Counted from the first letter of the stretch, positions 8,626 to 19,131 are shown. The stretch: DNA of 64,000 nt from DASRYH01 sp035687245 (GCA_035687245.1 DASRYH010000008.1:62001-126000); one strand, 5' to 3'. Numbers and translations: made by a program. The notes: generated by a model not told the origin, from the sequence alone.

Positions 8626-9638
8626 ATGGCCGAAGAACTGTTGAAGGTCAACGACCTTCGGATGCACTTCCACACACGCGACGGCGTCGTCAAGGCCGTC
8701 GACGGCGTGAGCTACACCCTCGATCGGGGAGAGACGCTGGGCGTCGTTGGCGAGTCGGGCTCGGGCAAGTCCGTGCACGCGCTCACTATGATGCAGCTCA
8801 TCCCGATGCCTCCTGGGCGCATAGAGGGCGGCGAGGTTCTGTTCAAGGGCAAGTCGCTCATCACGATGCCTGAGGAGGAGATTCGCAAGATCCGGGGCAA
8901 CGAGATCGCGATGATCTTCCAAGACCCGATGACTTCGCTGAACCCGGTCTATCGCATCGGCCGCCAGCTTGCCGAGCCCCTGATCGTTCACAAGGACATG
9001 AGTAAGCAGCAGGCATGGGCGCGAGCGATCGAGCTGCTGAAGCTCGTGGGCATCCCGCACGCCGAGCAGCGCGTGAAGGACTACCCGCACCAGTTCTCGG
9101 GCGGCATGCGGCAGCGCGTCATGATTGCGATGGCGCTCGCGTGCGATCCCGACATCCTCATCGCCGACGAACCGACGACAGCCCTTGACGTGACGATTCA
9201 AGCTCAGATTCTCGAGCTGATGCAGGAGCTGCAGAAGCGCACCGGCTCCGCGATCATCATGATCACGCACGACCTGGGCGTCGTTGCCGATATGGCCGAC
9301 AAGATCCTCGTCATGTACGCGGGCAAGCCCGCCGAAGTCGGCACGACCGACCAGGTCTTCTACCGGCCCATGCATCCCTACACGTGGGGCCTGATGGACT
9401 CGATCCCGCGCCACGACGTGACGGAGAAGGAGGCGCTGTGTCCAATCAAGGGTCAGCCACCCAGCTTGGTCACGTTGCCGCCGGGATGCCCCTTCGCCCC
9501 GCGCTGCCCCTACGCCAAAGACCGTTGTCGCACCGAAGTACCGCTCTTGCGTGAGATCGAGCCGGGGCACTCGGCCGCTTGTCACTTCGCCGGCATGAAG
9601 GACTTCAAACGCGGGTGCTCCGTGGAGGTGAACGCGTG

Positions 9639-9639
<1 letters not shown>
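8626..9639 (+). CDS. oppD: Oligopeptide ABC transporter ATP-binding protein OppD
   Basis: A 337-residue ABC ATPase of the peptide/nickel importer class. Walker A is GESGSGKS, the ABC signature is FSGGMRQRV and Walker B is ILIADEPTTALDV, followed by the switch histidine in ITHDLGVV. The C-terminal oligopeptide-transporter domain has the cysteine-rich GCPFAPRCPYAKDRC segment, which in this family typically binds an iron-sulfur cluster. Its TGA overlaps the ATG of oppF (TGATG), indicating translational coupling. Confidence 0.96.
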
Positions 9640-10706
<1,067 letters not shown>

Positions 10707-10764
10707 CATCGGCCGAAACGGATTGATATACTCTCGCTCGCTGTCCCACTGGGACACGCACTAT

Positions 10765-10850
10765 GTCGGAGTGGCGGAACGGCAGACGCGCTAGGTTGAG
10801 GGCCTAGTGTCCGCAAGGACGTGAGGGTTCAAATCCCTCCTCCGACACCA
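10765..10850 (+). tRNA. tRNA-Leu (anticodon GAG)
   Basis: The acceptor arm GTCGGAG pairs with CTCCGAC and CCA is encoded. The anticodon stem CTAGG/CCTAG holds loop TTGAGGG, giving GAG, which reads CUC/CUU leucine codons. A variable arm (TGTCCGCAAGGACG) marks it as a class II tRNA, and the T-arm reads AGGGTTCAAATCCCT. A TATACT box at 10727-10732 may be its -10 element, though no good -35 is visible. Confidence 0.97.
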
Positions 10851-10861
10851 ACGAATGAACG

Positions 10862-10889
10862 GCGGCTCTTCCCGAAAGGGGAGGGCCGC
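10862..10889 (+). terminator. Terminator after tRNA-Leu
   Basis: GCGGCTCTTCCC pairs with GGGGAGGGCCGC around a GAAA tetraloop, followed by TTTCGTTGTGTTG. This is a typical rho-independent terminator for the tRNA transcript. Confidence 0.8.
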
Positions 10890-10973
10890 TTTCGTTGTGT
10901 TGACCCAGCGGTTGCGTCCAGCATCGACCAGGCCTAGCGTGGCACGTGCGGTCGCGCCGATGGAGGAGGGGAC

Positions 10974-13127
10974 GTGCTGTCGAAGCTCGCGCACCTGGCA
11001 GGAGCAGTGTTGGTTGCACTCACGTTGACGGCCATGGCGCCGAAGGCCGCCGCCGGCGCCGTCACTCTGCCCGCGCGCGCGAACCCAATACCAGCACCCT
11101 CTGGAGGCTGTCTGCTTGGGGCCTACGTCCACGACAACCCGGACCAGACCGTCTTCAACAGCGGTGCGGGCAAGGACCACGCACTTCTCCTGAAGTTCAT
11201 CCACATGGGCGTCGACGGCTTCGATGTCGCCGGGCCGATCTCTGCCCGGGCGTTCTGCGATTCCGCGTACGCGCTGGACGCCGTGCCGTACCTGACGATC
11301 GAGCCCGATCATGCGACGGCCGATTCGGTGCTGACTGCCGAAGATCGCGAGTGGCTTATCGCCTTCGCGAAAGAGCTGGGCGCCTATCAACGGCCTGCAT
11401 TCGTTCGTTTCGGCCATGAGATGAACGGCAACTGGTACCCGTGGGGATGGACTCACGTAGAGCCGGCCGTCTACATCGAGGGCTTTCGTGAGGCTGCAGC
11501 GATCTTCCGCGAGCACGCCCCGCTCGTGGCGATGGTCTGGGCACCGAGCCAGAACTGGGGCAACAACTGCACCGAGCTCTACAGCACGTGGTATCCGGGT
11601 GACGAGTACGTGGACTGGGTCGGGCTGACGTCGTATGAGTGGTCGTATGGCGGGGTCATGGACGGTCAGTTCTACTACTCGATCAAGTTCGGTGACGGTC
11701 CTGAGGCCAACTTCTACGCTACGTTTGCCGAGGGCCACAACAAGCCGATGATGATCGCGGAGACCGCGTGCGGTGACGATGACCCCGCCTACTATGCGCG
11801 CCAAGAGCAGATCGACACATTCGGCACTGGGGTGGGGCAGGGCGCACAGAACTGGTGGATAGCTCGGGTATACGACGCCAGCGATGACTACTACAGCACC
11901 AAGGTCAACTTCCCAAAGATCGGGGCCATCACGTGGTTCGGCAAGGGAGACTGGGCACCGGGCGGAAGCGACTTGACTCTCCATTCCACCGGCTTCTCGG
12001 CCTATGCGACCGCGGTGGAGGACTCCTACTGGCGATCCAACGCGATGCTTCCTCCGGAGACAGTCGTCGAGGGAGTGCCCGTGGGCTGGAGCCGCTCGGA
12101 CGTTGCTGTCTCCTTCAGCGTCCCCCGGCCCGGCTCGTCGGGTGGCACCCGCACCTTCTACGGCATCGATGCGCCCGCGACTGCCGAATGGACCGCGCCT
12201 GTGGCCATTTCGGCAGAGGGTACATCCACGCTCTACTACCGGTCCGTGGGACGCGCAGGCGCATGGGAGGAGACGAGGTCGGCGCAGGTCCGCATCGACA
12301 AGACCCCGCCCGTGACCACGGACAACCATGCCAGCTACTACCCCGCTCAAGCGGTCATCGGCCTGACGTCTATCGACTCGCTGTCGGGTGTGAGTGAGAT
12401 CCGCTATCAGCTCGACGGAGGCGCAGTAGCCACCGGGGACGCCGTATCGGTGAGCGATGCGGGAACGCATACGCTCGTCTACCAGGCGATTGACGGGGCC
12501 GGCAACGTGGAGGGCCCGAAGACCGCGGTGTTCGTCGTGCGCGAGGCCAGCGGCTCCGACATAGTCCCACCGACAACCACGTGCGATGCGGCAGCGACGT
12601 ACGTTGCGACCGCCAGGATCAACTTCACCGCCACCGACGACAAGTCAGGCGTGCGCGCGACGTACTACAGGCTGGACGGTGCTCCCGCCCTGGCGGGCAC
12701 GACGGTCACTACTTCCGCGCTTGGCGACCACGTGCTGCAGTACTGGTCCGTCGACAACGTCGGCAACCTCGAGGCTGCTAAGACGGTGCGCTTTGCGGTC
12801 GTGAAGCCCAAGGTCGCGCTCGGGAGGCCGAAGGCGCCGAGGACCATGAAGCGGGGACGCTTCTACTTTGTGTACGGCACGCTCAAACCACACCATGAAC
12901 GCGGGTCAATGCCCGTGCGGATCTACAAGTACAAGAAGGTCAATGCGAAGAGCTGGAAGTCGTACGGCTACGTGAAGGCTACGGCAGTCGACTACAAGGG
13001 CCTGACCCGCTACCGGGTGCGTATGCGCTTGCCATCCAAGGGATCTTGGAGGCTGCGGGCGTACGCGCCTTCTGATGCCAAACACGCTGCAACGCGTTCT
13101 GGCTACGAGTACGTGCTCGTGAAGTAG
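10974..13127 (+). CDS. Secreted GH26-type glycoside hydrolase with C-terminal beta-sandwich repeats
   Basis: A 717-residue exported protein. The GTG start follows GGAGGAGGGGAC, and a signal peptide ends near AMAPKAAAGA (about residue 28). The catalytic domain (~40-360) carries RFGHEMNGNWYPWGW, the family 26 acid/base motif with Glu149, and the predicted nucleophile Glu263 in IAETACGDD. Family 26 enzymes cleave beta-mannans and related glycans. Two beta-sandwich repeats of the OmpL47/Ig type follow (~435-523 and ~530-607), each starting near PPxTT and containing a YxLDG motif. The C-terminal ~100 residues are rich in Lys, Arg, Tyr and Trp. Substrate is uncertain. The gene stands alone, converging on the RlpA-like gene. 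Confidence 0.85.
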   Translation: MLSKLAHLAGAVLVALTLTAMAPKAAAGAVTLPARANPIPAPSGGCLLGAYVHDNPDQTVFNSGAGKDHALLLKFIHMGVDGFDVAGPISARAFCDSAYALDAVPYLTIEPDHATADSVLTAEDREWLIAFAKELGAYQRPAFVRFGHEMNGNWYPWGWTHVEPAVYIEGFREAAAIFREHAPLVAMVWAPSQNWGNNCTELYSTWYPGDEYVDWVGLTSYEWSYGGVMDGQFYYSIKFGDGPEANFYATFAEGHNKPMMIAETACGDDDPAYYARQEQIDTFGTGVGQGAQNWWIARVYDASDDYYSTKVNFPKIGAITWFGKGDWAPGGSDLTLHSTGFSAYATAVEDSYWRSNAMLPPETVVEGVPVGWSRSDVAVSFSVPRPGSSGGTRTFYGIDAPATAEWTAPVAISAEGTSTLYYRSVGRAGAWEETRSAQVRIDKTPPVTTDNHASYYPAQAVIGLTSIDSLSGVSEIRYQLDGGAVATGDAVSVSDAGTHTLVYQAIDGAGNVEGPKTAVFVVREASGSDIVPPTTTCDAAATYVATARINFTATDDKSGVRATYYRLDGAPALAGTTVTTSALGDHVLQYWSVDNVGNLEAAKTVRFAVVKPKVALGRPKAPRTMKRGRFYFVYGTLKPHHERGSMPVRIYKYKKVNAKSWKSYGYVKATAVDYKGLTRYRVRMRLPSKGSWRLRAYAPSDAKHAATRSGYEYVLVK

Positions 13128-13139
13128 TGAGGCCGGGTA

Positions 13140-14078
13140 CTAGCGACCGATGACGCGATAGCTGACGGTGTGGACGCCGCTGAATCCCAGCACGCGGATC
13201 ACGCCCGGTCCGAGATCGAAGATACGCCCGCCGTGGTACGGCCCACGGTCGGCAACGCGAGCCACCGCGCGCTTGCCGTTGTAGCGGACCTCCACGAGCG
13301 TGCCGAAAGGCAGCGTCTTATGTGCGACGATCATCGAGTAGGGGCCGATGTGCTGGCCGCTGGCTCCGCGCCCGCTGAAGTTGCGCCCGTAGTGCGATGC
13401 GAGCCCGCTCTTCCAGTCACCTGAACCGGTCAGGCCTTGGGTCGAGTCCGTCTTGGCCGACCCGCCACTGGCCGTACGCTTCGACGATGCGATCCGCACT
13501 GAGCTTGAGGCCTGCACGCGTGCCTGGTAGGCAGCGAGAGCCGCAGCACTCCCCGCGAGTTCACGGCGGGCGCGGGAAACCTCGGCGCGTTGAGCGTCGA
13601 GCTCCTTGGCTGCCTTCGTCTGGAGCGTCATCAGCGCGTCGGCGGATTCGGCGGCCTCGCGCCTCGTCCGAGCAAGCTCACGCAACAGCTCGGCGTCTCG
13701 CCGGTTCACGCGGCCCAACAGCACCCACGTGTTGGCGAAGTCCTCATAGGTCCGCGCGTTCATCAGAACTGCGATGAATGGCGTCTCTCCGCCGCGGTAC
13801 ATGGCCCGGACGCGTCCCGAGAGCTGAGTGTGCAGCCGGTTCTCACGCTCGACGATCGCGTCGAGACGCCGTGAGGTCGATGCCAGCCGTTCGCGGAGAC
13901 GTTCAACACGCGCCTTGGACGCCGCGAGACGTCCCAGCGCGCGGCTGAGTTGAGCGCGGTCGGTAGCCACCTGACCCGACGCCGGAGATGCGATGGCGAG
14001 TGAGGGTTGGGGGATGGCCGACGTGGCCGTGGCGAAAAGAAGCATCGCGCTGAGAAGTTGGAGACGCTTAACAAACAT
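13140..14078 (-). CDS. Secreted coiled-coil protein with RlpA-like double-psi beta-barrel domain
   Basis: From the ATG at 14078 the protein has 312 residues and a signal peptide (MFVKRLQLLSAMLLFATATS). An extended upstream frame exists but would run into the divergent gene's promoter. Residues ~35-200 form a long Ala/Arg/Glu-rich coiled coil of the type found in NlpC/RlpA cell-wall proteins. The C-terminus holds the RlpA/3D-like barrel: GLASHYG, GQHIGPYSMIVAHKTLPFGT, VADRGPYHGGRIFDLG. RlpA-family proteins bind or cleave glycan strands of peptidoglycan. A role in cell-wall remodelling is inferred; enzymatic activity is not shown by the sequence. Confidence 0.82.
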   Translation of the reverse strand: MFVKRLQLLSAMLLFATATSAIPQPSLAIASPASGQVATDRAQLSRALGRLAASKARVERLRERLASTSRRLDAIVERENRLHTQLSGRVRAMYRGGETPFIAVLMNARTYEDFANTWVLLGRVNRRDAELLRELARTRREAAESADALMTLQTKAAKELDAQRAEVSRARRELAGSAAALAAYQARVQASSSVRIASSKRTASGGSAKTDSTQGLTGSGDWKSGLASHYGRNFSGRGASGQHIGPYSMIVAHKTLPFGTLVEVRYNGKRAVARVADRGPYHGGRIFDLGPGVIRVLGFSGVHTVSYRVIGR

Positions 14079-14178
14079 GCGCACTAGTGTACTTGAAGCC
14101 GCCCGAAAAGCCCTCAAGCGCGACGGGTGGTAGACTGCCACATGATTTCGGCGTGCAACCGAATCGGAACGGAGCTCC

Positions 14179-15234
14179 ATGGCGCGACTCGCCAGCCGCC
14201 TCATCACGATCGTCTCGCTCTCCGTGGCTCTCGTCGCGGGTCCGCTGTCGTCGGCCGCCTTCGGCTGGTCCAACGGCCCTGCTGCAGGAGGCGTGGTCGG
14301 CAACGGCTATGGCACTCATGACTGGGTGATCGATCAGGCAGTGCGGCTGGCCGGGCCCGACGCCGCGTGGCTGGATGCGTCAGCGGCCCGTCTGCACTCA
14401 GACGACCCGGATAAGAAGCCGAAGTCCGATCAGCTCAACCACATCTACAACCTCACCCGCACCGGCTGTGGCGGCCCTCAGACGGTTGCGAACCTCTACT
14501 ACGAGGCTGTCGTGGCCTACCGCGAAGGCGATACGCGGCGAGCAAGCGAGCTGGTGGGTGAGCTGTCGCACTACTACGCCGACATCTGCCAGCCGTATCA
14601 CACCTACAGAAACGACCTCAGCGCCCGCGTGGCAGCCGAGCACCGCCGCTATGAGCTGGCGGTCGACAGGTCGCACAACGGCGCCGGCTGGGTGCGCAGC
14701 TGGATCACGCCCGCCGCACGTCACACGTCCTTCGACGTCCGCGGCCGGGCTGTCTCGGCCGCACTTGCGGCTCGCAAAGACTACCCAGCCCTGAAGTCGG
14801 CGATGCGCAGACGCGGCTACTCCTCTTCGGCTACGTCGGTCACCGGCAAGATCACACGCCGAAGACTGTCGCGCGCAGCCAATGACCTCGCCGACATCAT
14901 CGCCTCGATTCCCACCGGAAGCGGGCTTGCAGCCCACTCACGCATCAGGTCCGTGAAGCCGTCGCAGTCCACGCCGCGTCAGGCCGCCAACGTCGCGGTG
15001 CATGTGAAGGTCGTTGACGCGTCTGGCGTACCCGTGAGGGGCGCGCGGGTGAACTACACGTGGCATCTGGGTAGCCGCGTCACAGAGACGACGTCGTACT
15101 CGGACGCTAAGGGAGTCGCGACGTCGTGGCACTCCATGCGGTCGGCGCCGAAGGGTAAGGCGGCGGTCGTCTCCGTCGTCACGGTCACCAACTCGATCGA
15201 ATCGACCGCGTCCGCGTCGGTGGTGCCGCGCTAG
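14179..15234 (+). CDS. Secreted zinc-dependent phospholipase C-like protein with C-terminal Ig-like domain
   Basis: A 351-residue exported protein. The signal peptide ends at SSAAFG|WSNGP, leaving tryptophan at the mature N-terminus as in zinc phospholipases C, where Trp1 is a zinc ligand. Further plausible zinc-site motifs are GTHDWV, DQLNHIYN, and ELSHYYADICQPYHT (HxxxD pattern, about residues 130-144). These match the PLC/S1-P1 nuclease fold. The C-terminal ~100 residues form a Big_1/Ig-like domain (VKVVDASGVPVRGARVNYTW). Substrate could be phospholipid or another phosphodiester. The start ATG lies behind CGGAACGGAGCTCC. Confidence 0.75.
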   Translation: MARLASRLITIVSLSVALVAGPLSSAAFGWSNGPAAGGVVGNGYGTHDWVIDQAVRLAGPDAAWLDASAARLHSDDPDKKPKSDQLNHIYNLTRTGCGGPQTVANLYYEAVVAYREGDTRRASELVGELSHYYADICQPYHTYRNDLSARVAAEHRRYELAVDRSHNGAGWVRSWITPAARHTSFDVRGRAVSAALAARKDYPALKSAMRRRGYSSSATSVTGKITRRRLSRAANDLADIIASIPTGSGLAAHSRIRSVKPSQSTPRQAANVAVHVKVVDASGVPVRGARVNYTWHLGSRVTETTSYSDAKGVATSWHSMRSAPKGKAAVVSVVTVTNSIESTASASVVPR

Positions 15235-15238
15235 ATGA

Positions 15239-15931
15239 GTGGCCGTCACGTTGAGTAACCAGATGACCGCGGCCCTCACTCTGGCCGCCCAGGCGTTTCT
15301 CGTCGGGCTGTCCGGCGCTATGTCGCCCGGCTCCTACCTCACCGTCACGATCGCGCGCACGCTGCGCAACGGTCCGCTCTCCGCAGCGCTGATGCTCGTT
15401 GGGCATGCGATTCTGGAGGGAGTGCTGCTCGTCGGCTTTGCCTTCGGCCTGCAAAGCTTCCTGAAGTCGCCCAGCGTGATAACCGGTCTGGCGGTTGTTG
15501 GTGGAGCGGTCTTGCTATGGATGGGCTTCGGCCTTTTGAAGGGCTCCATCAGCGGCAGCATCGCCGCCGATCTCGAGATCGCTGAAGACACCGCGATAGC
15601 CTCGGGGCACCTCGCCGCCATCTCGCAAGGCGCGATCGTCTCAATCTCGAACCCGTGGTGGACGCTGTGGTGGGCCACCATCGGCGTGAAGCTTGCGATG
15701 GACGGCCTCGCTATCGGGCCAGCGGGCATCATCGGCTTCTTCCTAGGACACCAGCTCGCCGACGTGTCGTGGTACCTGTTCGTCATCACCGTGGTCCACC
15801 GCGGGCGCGGAATGCTCCAGCCACGCCCATATCGCATCACGATGGGTGTGCTCGGCGGCTTCCTGCTCTACATGGGCGTGCGCTTCGTCGGCCAAGCCGT
15901 CGGCTTCGAGGTGCCCTGGCTACCGTTCTAG
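15239..15931 (+). CDS. LysE/RhtB-family amino-acid exporter
   Basis: A 230-residue membrane protein with about six hydrophobic segments. The N-terminal GLSGAMSPGSYLTVTIARTLRNG is the LysE family signature, and SNPWWTLWWATIG matches its conserved NPxxxxWW region. These carriers export amino acids or related small amines. The GTG start lies five bases after the stop of the phospholipase-like gene. The downstream genes (radical-SAM pair, aminotransferase) run the same way, so export of an amino-acid-derived product is possible, but that is inference. Confidence 0.85.
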   Translation: MAVTLSNQMTAALTLAAQAFLVGLSGAMSPGSYLTVTIARTLRNGPLSAALMLVGHAILEGVLLVGFAFGLQSFLKSPSVITGLAVVGGAVLLWMGFGLLKGSISGSIAADLEIAEDTAIASGHLAAISQGAIVSISNPWWTLWWATIGVKLAMDGLAIGPAGIIGFFLGHQLADVSWYLFVITVVHRGRGMLQPRPYRITMGVLGGFLLYMGVRFVGQAVGFEVPWLPF

Positions 15932-15989
15932 CGACCGCAGGCGCAACCCTTCGGCTAGACTGATTCGGCGGAAAGGAGCGCGCGGACGC

Positions 15990-16691
15990 ATGATCTCGTT
16001 CACCGAGCTAGCAATAGGTACCGGCGGCGTCGTGTCCTGCGCCCGTTGTGGCCCGGCCACGGCCGCGGAGCCCTTCGCTGCAGACGAGTTGATCGCCCAC
16101 ATCGCCGCGCTCGCCGCGTCTGCCGAAGGTGACTTCAACGTTGTTCTCGGCGGCTTCGAGCCCTTTCGCCACCCAGGACTTCCTGCCCTCATCAGCGCGT
16201 GCGCTGAGTCCGGTGCCAGGCGCATCATGCTCCGCACCGACGCGGGCGCGCTGGCGAACCCCGGCAACGCCGAAGGCTGCCTCGCCGCAGGCGTTCGCGC
16301 GCTGGAGATCGAGCTTCTCGCCGAAGGGGCGCTGCATGACGCGCTTGCTGCGCGAGTGGGCCTCGGCGCGGCTGCATCGGCTGGCACGGCGGCGTTTCGG
16401 GTCGCCGCCGCTTCGGCGGGCGTCGACGTCGCGGTCTTCGGCGTTCTGCAGGCATGCCGCCACAACGCGGGCGAGCTTGCCTCAACGATCGCGGCGTTCG
16501 CCCAGTTGGGGGCTGCCGCCGTTCGCATCGAGTGCGGGCGCCTGCCGAACACGCCAGCCAACGCCGCTGCCCTCGCGGCCGCCGTGCACACGGGTGCTGT
16601 GAACCGCGTGGCCGTGAGCGTCGCTGGATACGCGGGGAATCTGCCCGCACTCGCCGATCTCGCGGCCTATCAGCTCGTGGGCGGTGCCTGA
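15990..16691 (+). CDS. Radical-SAM-like barrel protein with incomplete cluster motif
   Basis: A 233-residue, very alanine-rich protein. The pattern NVVLGGFEPFRHPGLPALISACAESGARRIMLRTDAG closely follows the radical SAM consensus GGEP-hPdL-eLI---G-----TNG. The expected CxxxCxxC motif is reduced to GVVSCARC: the last two cysteines remain and the first is replaced by glycine. It may therefore be a pseudoenzyme, a scaffold, or bind a cluster differently. The ATG is preceded by GAAAGGAG. Its TGA overlaps the ATG of the next gene, an intact B12-type radical SAM protein, so the two products probably work together. Confidence 0.7.
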   Translation: MISFTELAIGTGGVVSCARCGPATAAEPFAADELIAHIAALAASAEGDFNVVLGGFEPFRHPGLPALISACAESGARRIMLRTDAGALANPGNAEGCLAAGVRALEIELLAEGALHDALAARVGLGAAASAGTAAFRVAAASAGVDVAVFGVLQACRHNAGELASTIAAFAQLGAAAVRIECGRLPNTPANAAALAAAVHTGAVNRVAVSVAGYAGNLPALADLAAYQLVGGA

Positions 16692-17977
16692 TGACCAAGC
16701 GGCTCACCGCACTGCTCGTGGGTGTGAACTCGCCGGGTTACCGTTCGCTCGCGCTCGACTATCTGCAGGCGACGGCGTTGGCCGACGCCCGCCTCGACGT
16801 AGCACTCCAGCGCTTCGATGTGGGCGCCGACACTGACCCCTGGTGGACCGCCTACCGGATCCTCTCGCTCGACCCGGTGCCCGATGTCCTGGCGATGCCG
16901 GTGCTCTGCTGGACGGCGGAGCACGTCTACACGGTCGCACGGCTGGTCAAGCAGGCCTCGCCTGGCACTCTGATAGTCGTGGGTGGCCCCGAGGTGGGCC
17001 CCATCGCCGAAGAGACGCTTGCCGAACAGCCCGCGCTCGACGCGATCGTGCGAGGCGAGGGCGAGTTCGCGTTTTGCGACCTGTTGCACTCGCACGCCCG
17101 CGGAGGCGATATCGCCGGCGTGCCCGGCGTGACCGCGCGAGACGCCGGCCGAGTCGTTTCCGCGTCTGACCGCGAGCCGATTGCGGACCTCGACTCCATC
17201 CCGTCGCCGTTTGCTGCTGGGCTCGGCATGGCCACCGACGGCTCGGCCTACATCGAGACCTACCGCGGCTGCCCGCACCGTTGTGCCTACTGCTTCGAGG
17301 GCAAGGGCTCGACGCGCATCCGCTCGTTCTCGTGGGAGCGCATCGCTGCCGACATCGAGGCAATCGCTGCGGCCCCGGGCCTGCAGGCATTCAGCTTCAT
17401 CGATCCCGTCTTCAACCTCACGCCCGATCGCCTGGAGCGGCTCGCCGAACTCATGGCGCCGCACGTCGCGCGCGGAGTGCGCCTCCATACCATCGAGGTC
17501 GACATCGAACGCATCGACGACGCCCAAGCCACTCTCCTCAAGCGCGCCGGCGTCGTGAGCGTCGAGACGGGCCCGCAGTCCGTGGGCGCCCGTGCGCTCG
17601 ACACGTGCGCACGCAGCTTCGACGCAGATCGCTTCCGCGCGGGCGTCGAGGCCTGCAAGCGCGCCGGCATTAGCGTGGAGTGCGACCTCATCATCGGCCT
17701 GCCGGGCGACACCGCAGAAGACGTCGTGGCCGGACTCGATTTCGCGATTGCTCTGGATCCCGGCCGCGTCCAGCTCTCCACGCTCCACGTGCTGCCCGGC
17801 ACCACGCTGTGGGACCAGGCAGCGCAGCACGGCCTCGCGTTCGACCGCAAGCCGCCCCACGAGGTCATCTCAACCGCCGAGCTTTCCTTCGGCGAGCTTC
17901 GGCGGCTTGAGGTACTTGGTAACGCCGCCGTCGCAGCCTATCGCGCCCGACTGACTCTACCCGGAGGAAGCAGATGA
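16691..17977 (+). CDS. B12-binding-domain radical SAM protein
   Basis: A 428-residue protein starting at the ATG that overlaps the previous stop. Residues ~1-150 form a Rossmann-like cobalamin-binding-type domain (LIVVGGPEVGPIAEETL). The canonical cluster motif GCPHRCAYCFEGKG (CxxxCxxC) follows at about residue 195, then the radical SAM barrel with VETGPQS and CDLIIGLPGDTAEDV. Family members perform methylations, ring contractions or methylthiolations on diverse substrates. No substrate is evident. It overlaps the following aminotransferase gene by four bases, so all three are one operon. Confidence 0.88.
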   Translation: MTKRLTALLVGVNSPGYRSLALDYLQATALADARLDVALQRFDVGADTDPWWTAYRILSLDPVPDVLAMPVLCWTAEHVYTVARLVKQASPGTLIVVGGPEVGPIAEETLAEQPALDAIVRGEGEFAFCDLLHSHARGGDIAGVPGVTARDAGRVVSASDREPIADLDSIPSPFAAGLGMATDGSAYIETYRGCPHRCAYCFEGKGSTRIRSFSWERIAADIEAIAAAPGLQAFSFIDPVFNLTPDRLERLAELMAPHVARGVRLHTIEVDIERIDDAQATLLKRAGVVSVETGPQSVGARALDTCARSFDADRFRAGVEACKRAGISVECDLIIGLPGDTAEDVVAGLDFAIALDPGRVQLSTLHVLPGTTLWDQAAQHGLAFDRKPPHEVISTAELSFGELRRLEVLGNAAVAAYRARLTLPGGSR

Positions 17978-19131
17978 CCGTCTCGAACCGCGCTCAGGCT
18001 ATTCGGCCGTTCGTCGTCATGGACATCGTGGCGCGCGCCAAAGAGCTGGAGTCTCAGGGCCGCGACATCGTCCGCCTCGAGATCGGCGACCCCGACTTCC
18101 CGACGCCGAAGGTTATCGCGGAGGCCTGTGAGGCGGCTATCGCCGAAGGCTCCACGCACTACACGCAGTCGCTCGGCTTGCCCGACCTGCGCAGCGCCAT
18201 CACCGCCGACTACCGCACGAAGTATGGTGTCGAGATCGATCCGGAGGACATCGTTGTCTCACAGGGCACGAGTCCTGCGATGCTGCTGCTCTTCGGCGCG
18301 CTGCTGGATCCGGGCGACGAAGTCATCATGCCCGACCCGTGCTACCCCGCGTATCCCAACTACGTCTCATTCCTCGGCGGCGTGCCGCGACCGCTGCGCA
18401 CCTACGCTGCTGAGGGCTTCCGCTACCGAATCGACGAGCTCAAGGCCGCCATCACGCCCCGCACCAAGGCGATCATGATCACCTCGCCGAGCAACCCCAC
18501 GGGCGCTGTGTTGGGCCCCGAGGACCTCGCAGAACTCGGTCGCCTCGCCGAAGAGACGGGCGTCTATATCGCCAGCGATGAGATCTACCACGGCCTCAAC
18601 TTCTGTGGCGAAGACCACAGCATTCTGCAGCACACGGACCGCGCCTTCGTCCTCAACGGCTTCTCGAAGGCCTACGCGATGACCGGCTGGCGCCTCGGCT
18701 ACCTCATCGCTCCGCGCGAGTTCGTTCGCCCCGCCGAGAAGATCCAGCAGAACTTCTTCCTCGCCGCCAACGCGTTCGTTCAGCAGGCGGGCGTCGTTGC
18801 GCTTACGCAGGCGCAGGGCGAGGTGGCCCGCATGCGTGAGATGTATGACGAGCGTCGCCGATACCTCGTGCCCGCACTGCGCGAGGTCGGGCTCACGATC
18901 GACTGCGAGCCGTGCGGTGCGTTCTACGTCTTCGCCGACGCTGGCTGCTGGGACACCGACTCGCTGCGTCTGTCACAGCGGCTGCTGGAGGAGGCGGGCG
19001 TGGCGTGCGCCCCGGGTATGGACTTCGGTCCAGGCGGGGAGGGCTTCCTGCGCTTCAGCTACGCCACGGCAATGGACCGCCTCGTCGAGGGTGTCGCACG
19101 GCTCAAAGAGTGGGCCGCCGCTCAGTCGTGA
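17974..19131 (+). CDS. PLP-dependent aminotransferase, class I/II
   Basis: A 385-residue fold-type I aminotransferase. Features in order: IGDPDFPTP, the glycine-rich GLPDLR stretch, DPCYPAYPNY, SPSNPTG, DEIYHGLNF with the PLP-ring Asp and Tyr, and the Schiff-base lysine in NGFSKAYAMTGWRLGY. The C-terminal arginine region GFLRFSYA is typical of aspartate/LL-DAP-like aminotransferases. The amino donor cannot be told from sequence. The ATG sits behind GGAGGAAGCAG and overlaps the radical SAM gene by four bases. Its 3' end overlaps the converging AarF-like gene by ten bases. Confidence 0.93.
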   Translation: MTVSNRAQAIRPFVVMDIVARAKELESQGRDIVRLEIGDPDFPTPKVIAEACEAAIAEGSTHYTQSLGLPDLRSAITADYRTKYGVEIDPEDIVVSQGTSPAMLLLFGALLDPGDEVIMPDPCYPAYPNYVSFLGGVPRPLRTYAAEGFRYRIDELKAAITPRTKAIMITSPSNPTGAVLGPEDLAELGRLAEETGVYIASDEIYHGLNFCGEDHSILQHTDRAFVLNGFSKAYAMTGWRLGYLIAPREFVRPAEKIQQNFFLAANAFVQQAGVVALTQAQGEVARMREMYDERRRYLVPALREVGLTIDCEPCGAFYVFADAGCWDTDSLRLSQRLLEEAGVACAPGMDFGPGGEGFLRFSYATAMDRLVEGVARLKEWAAAQS

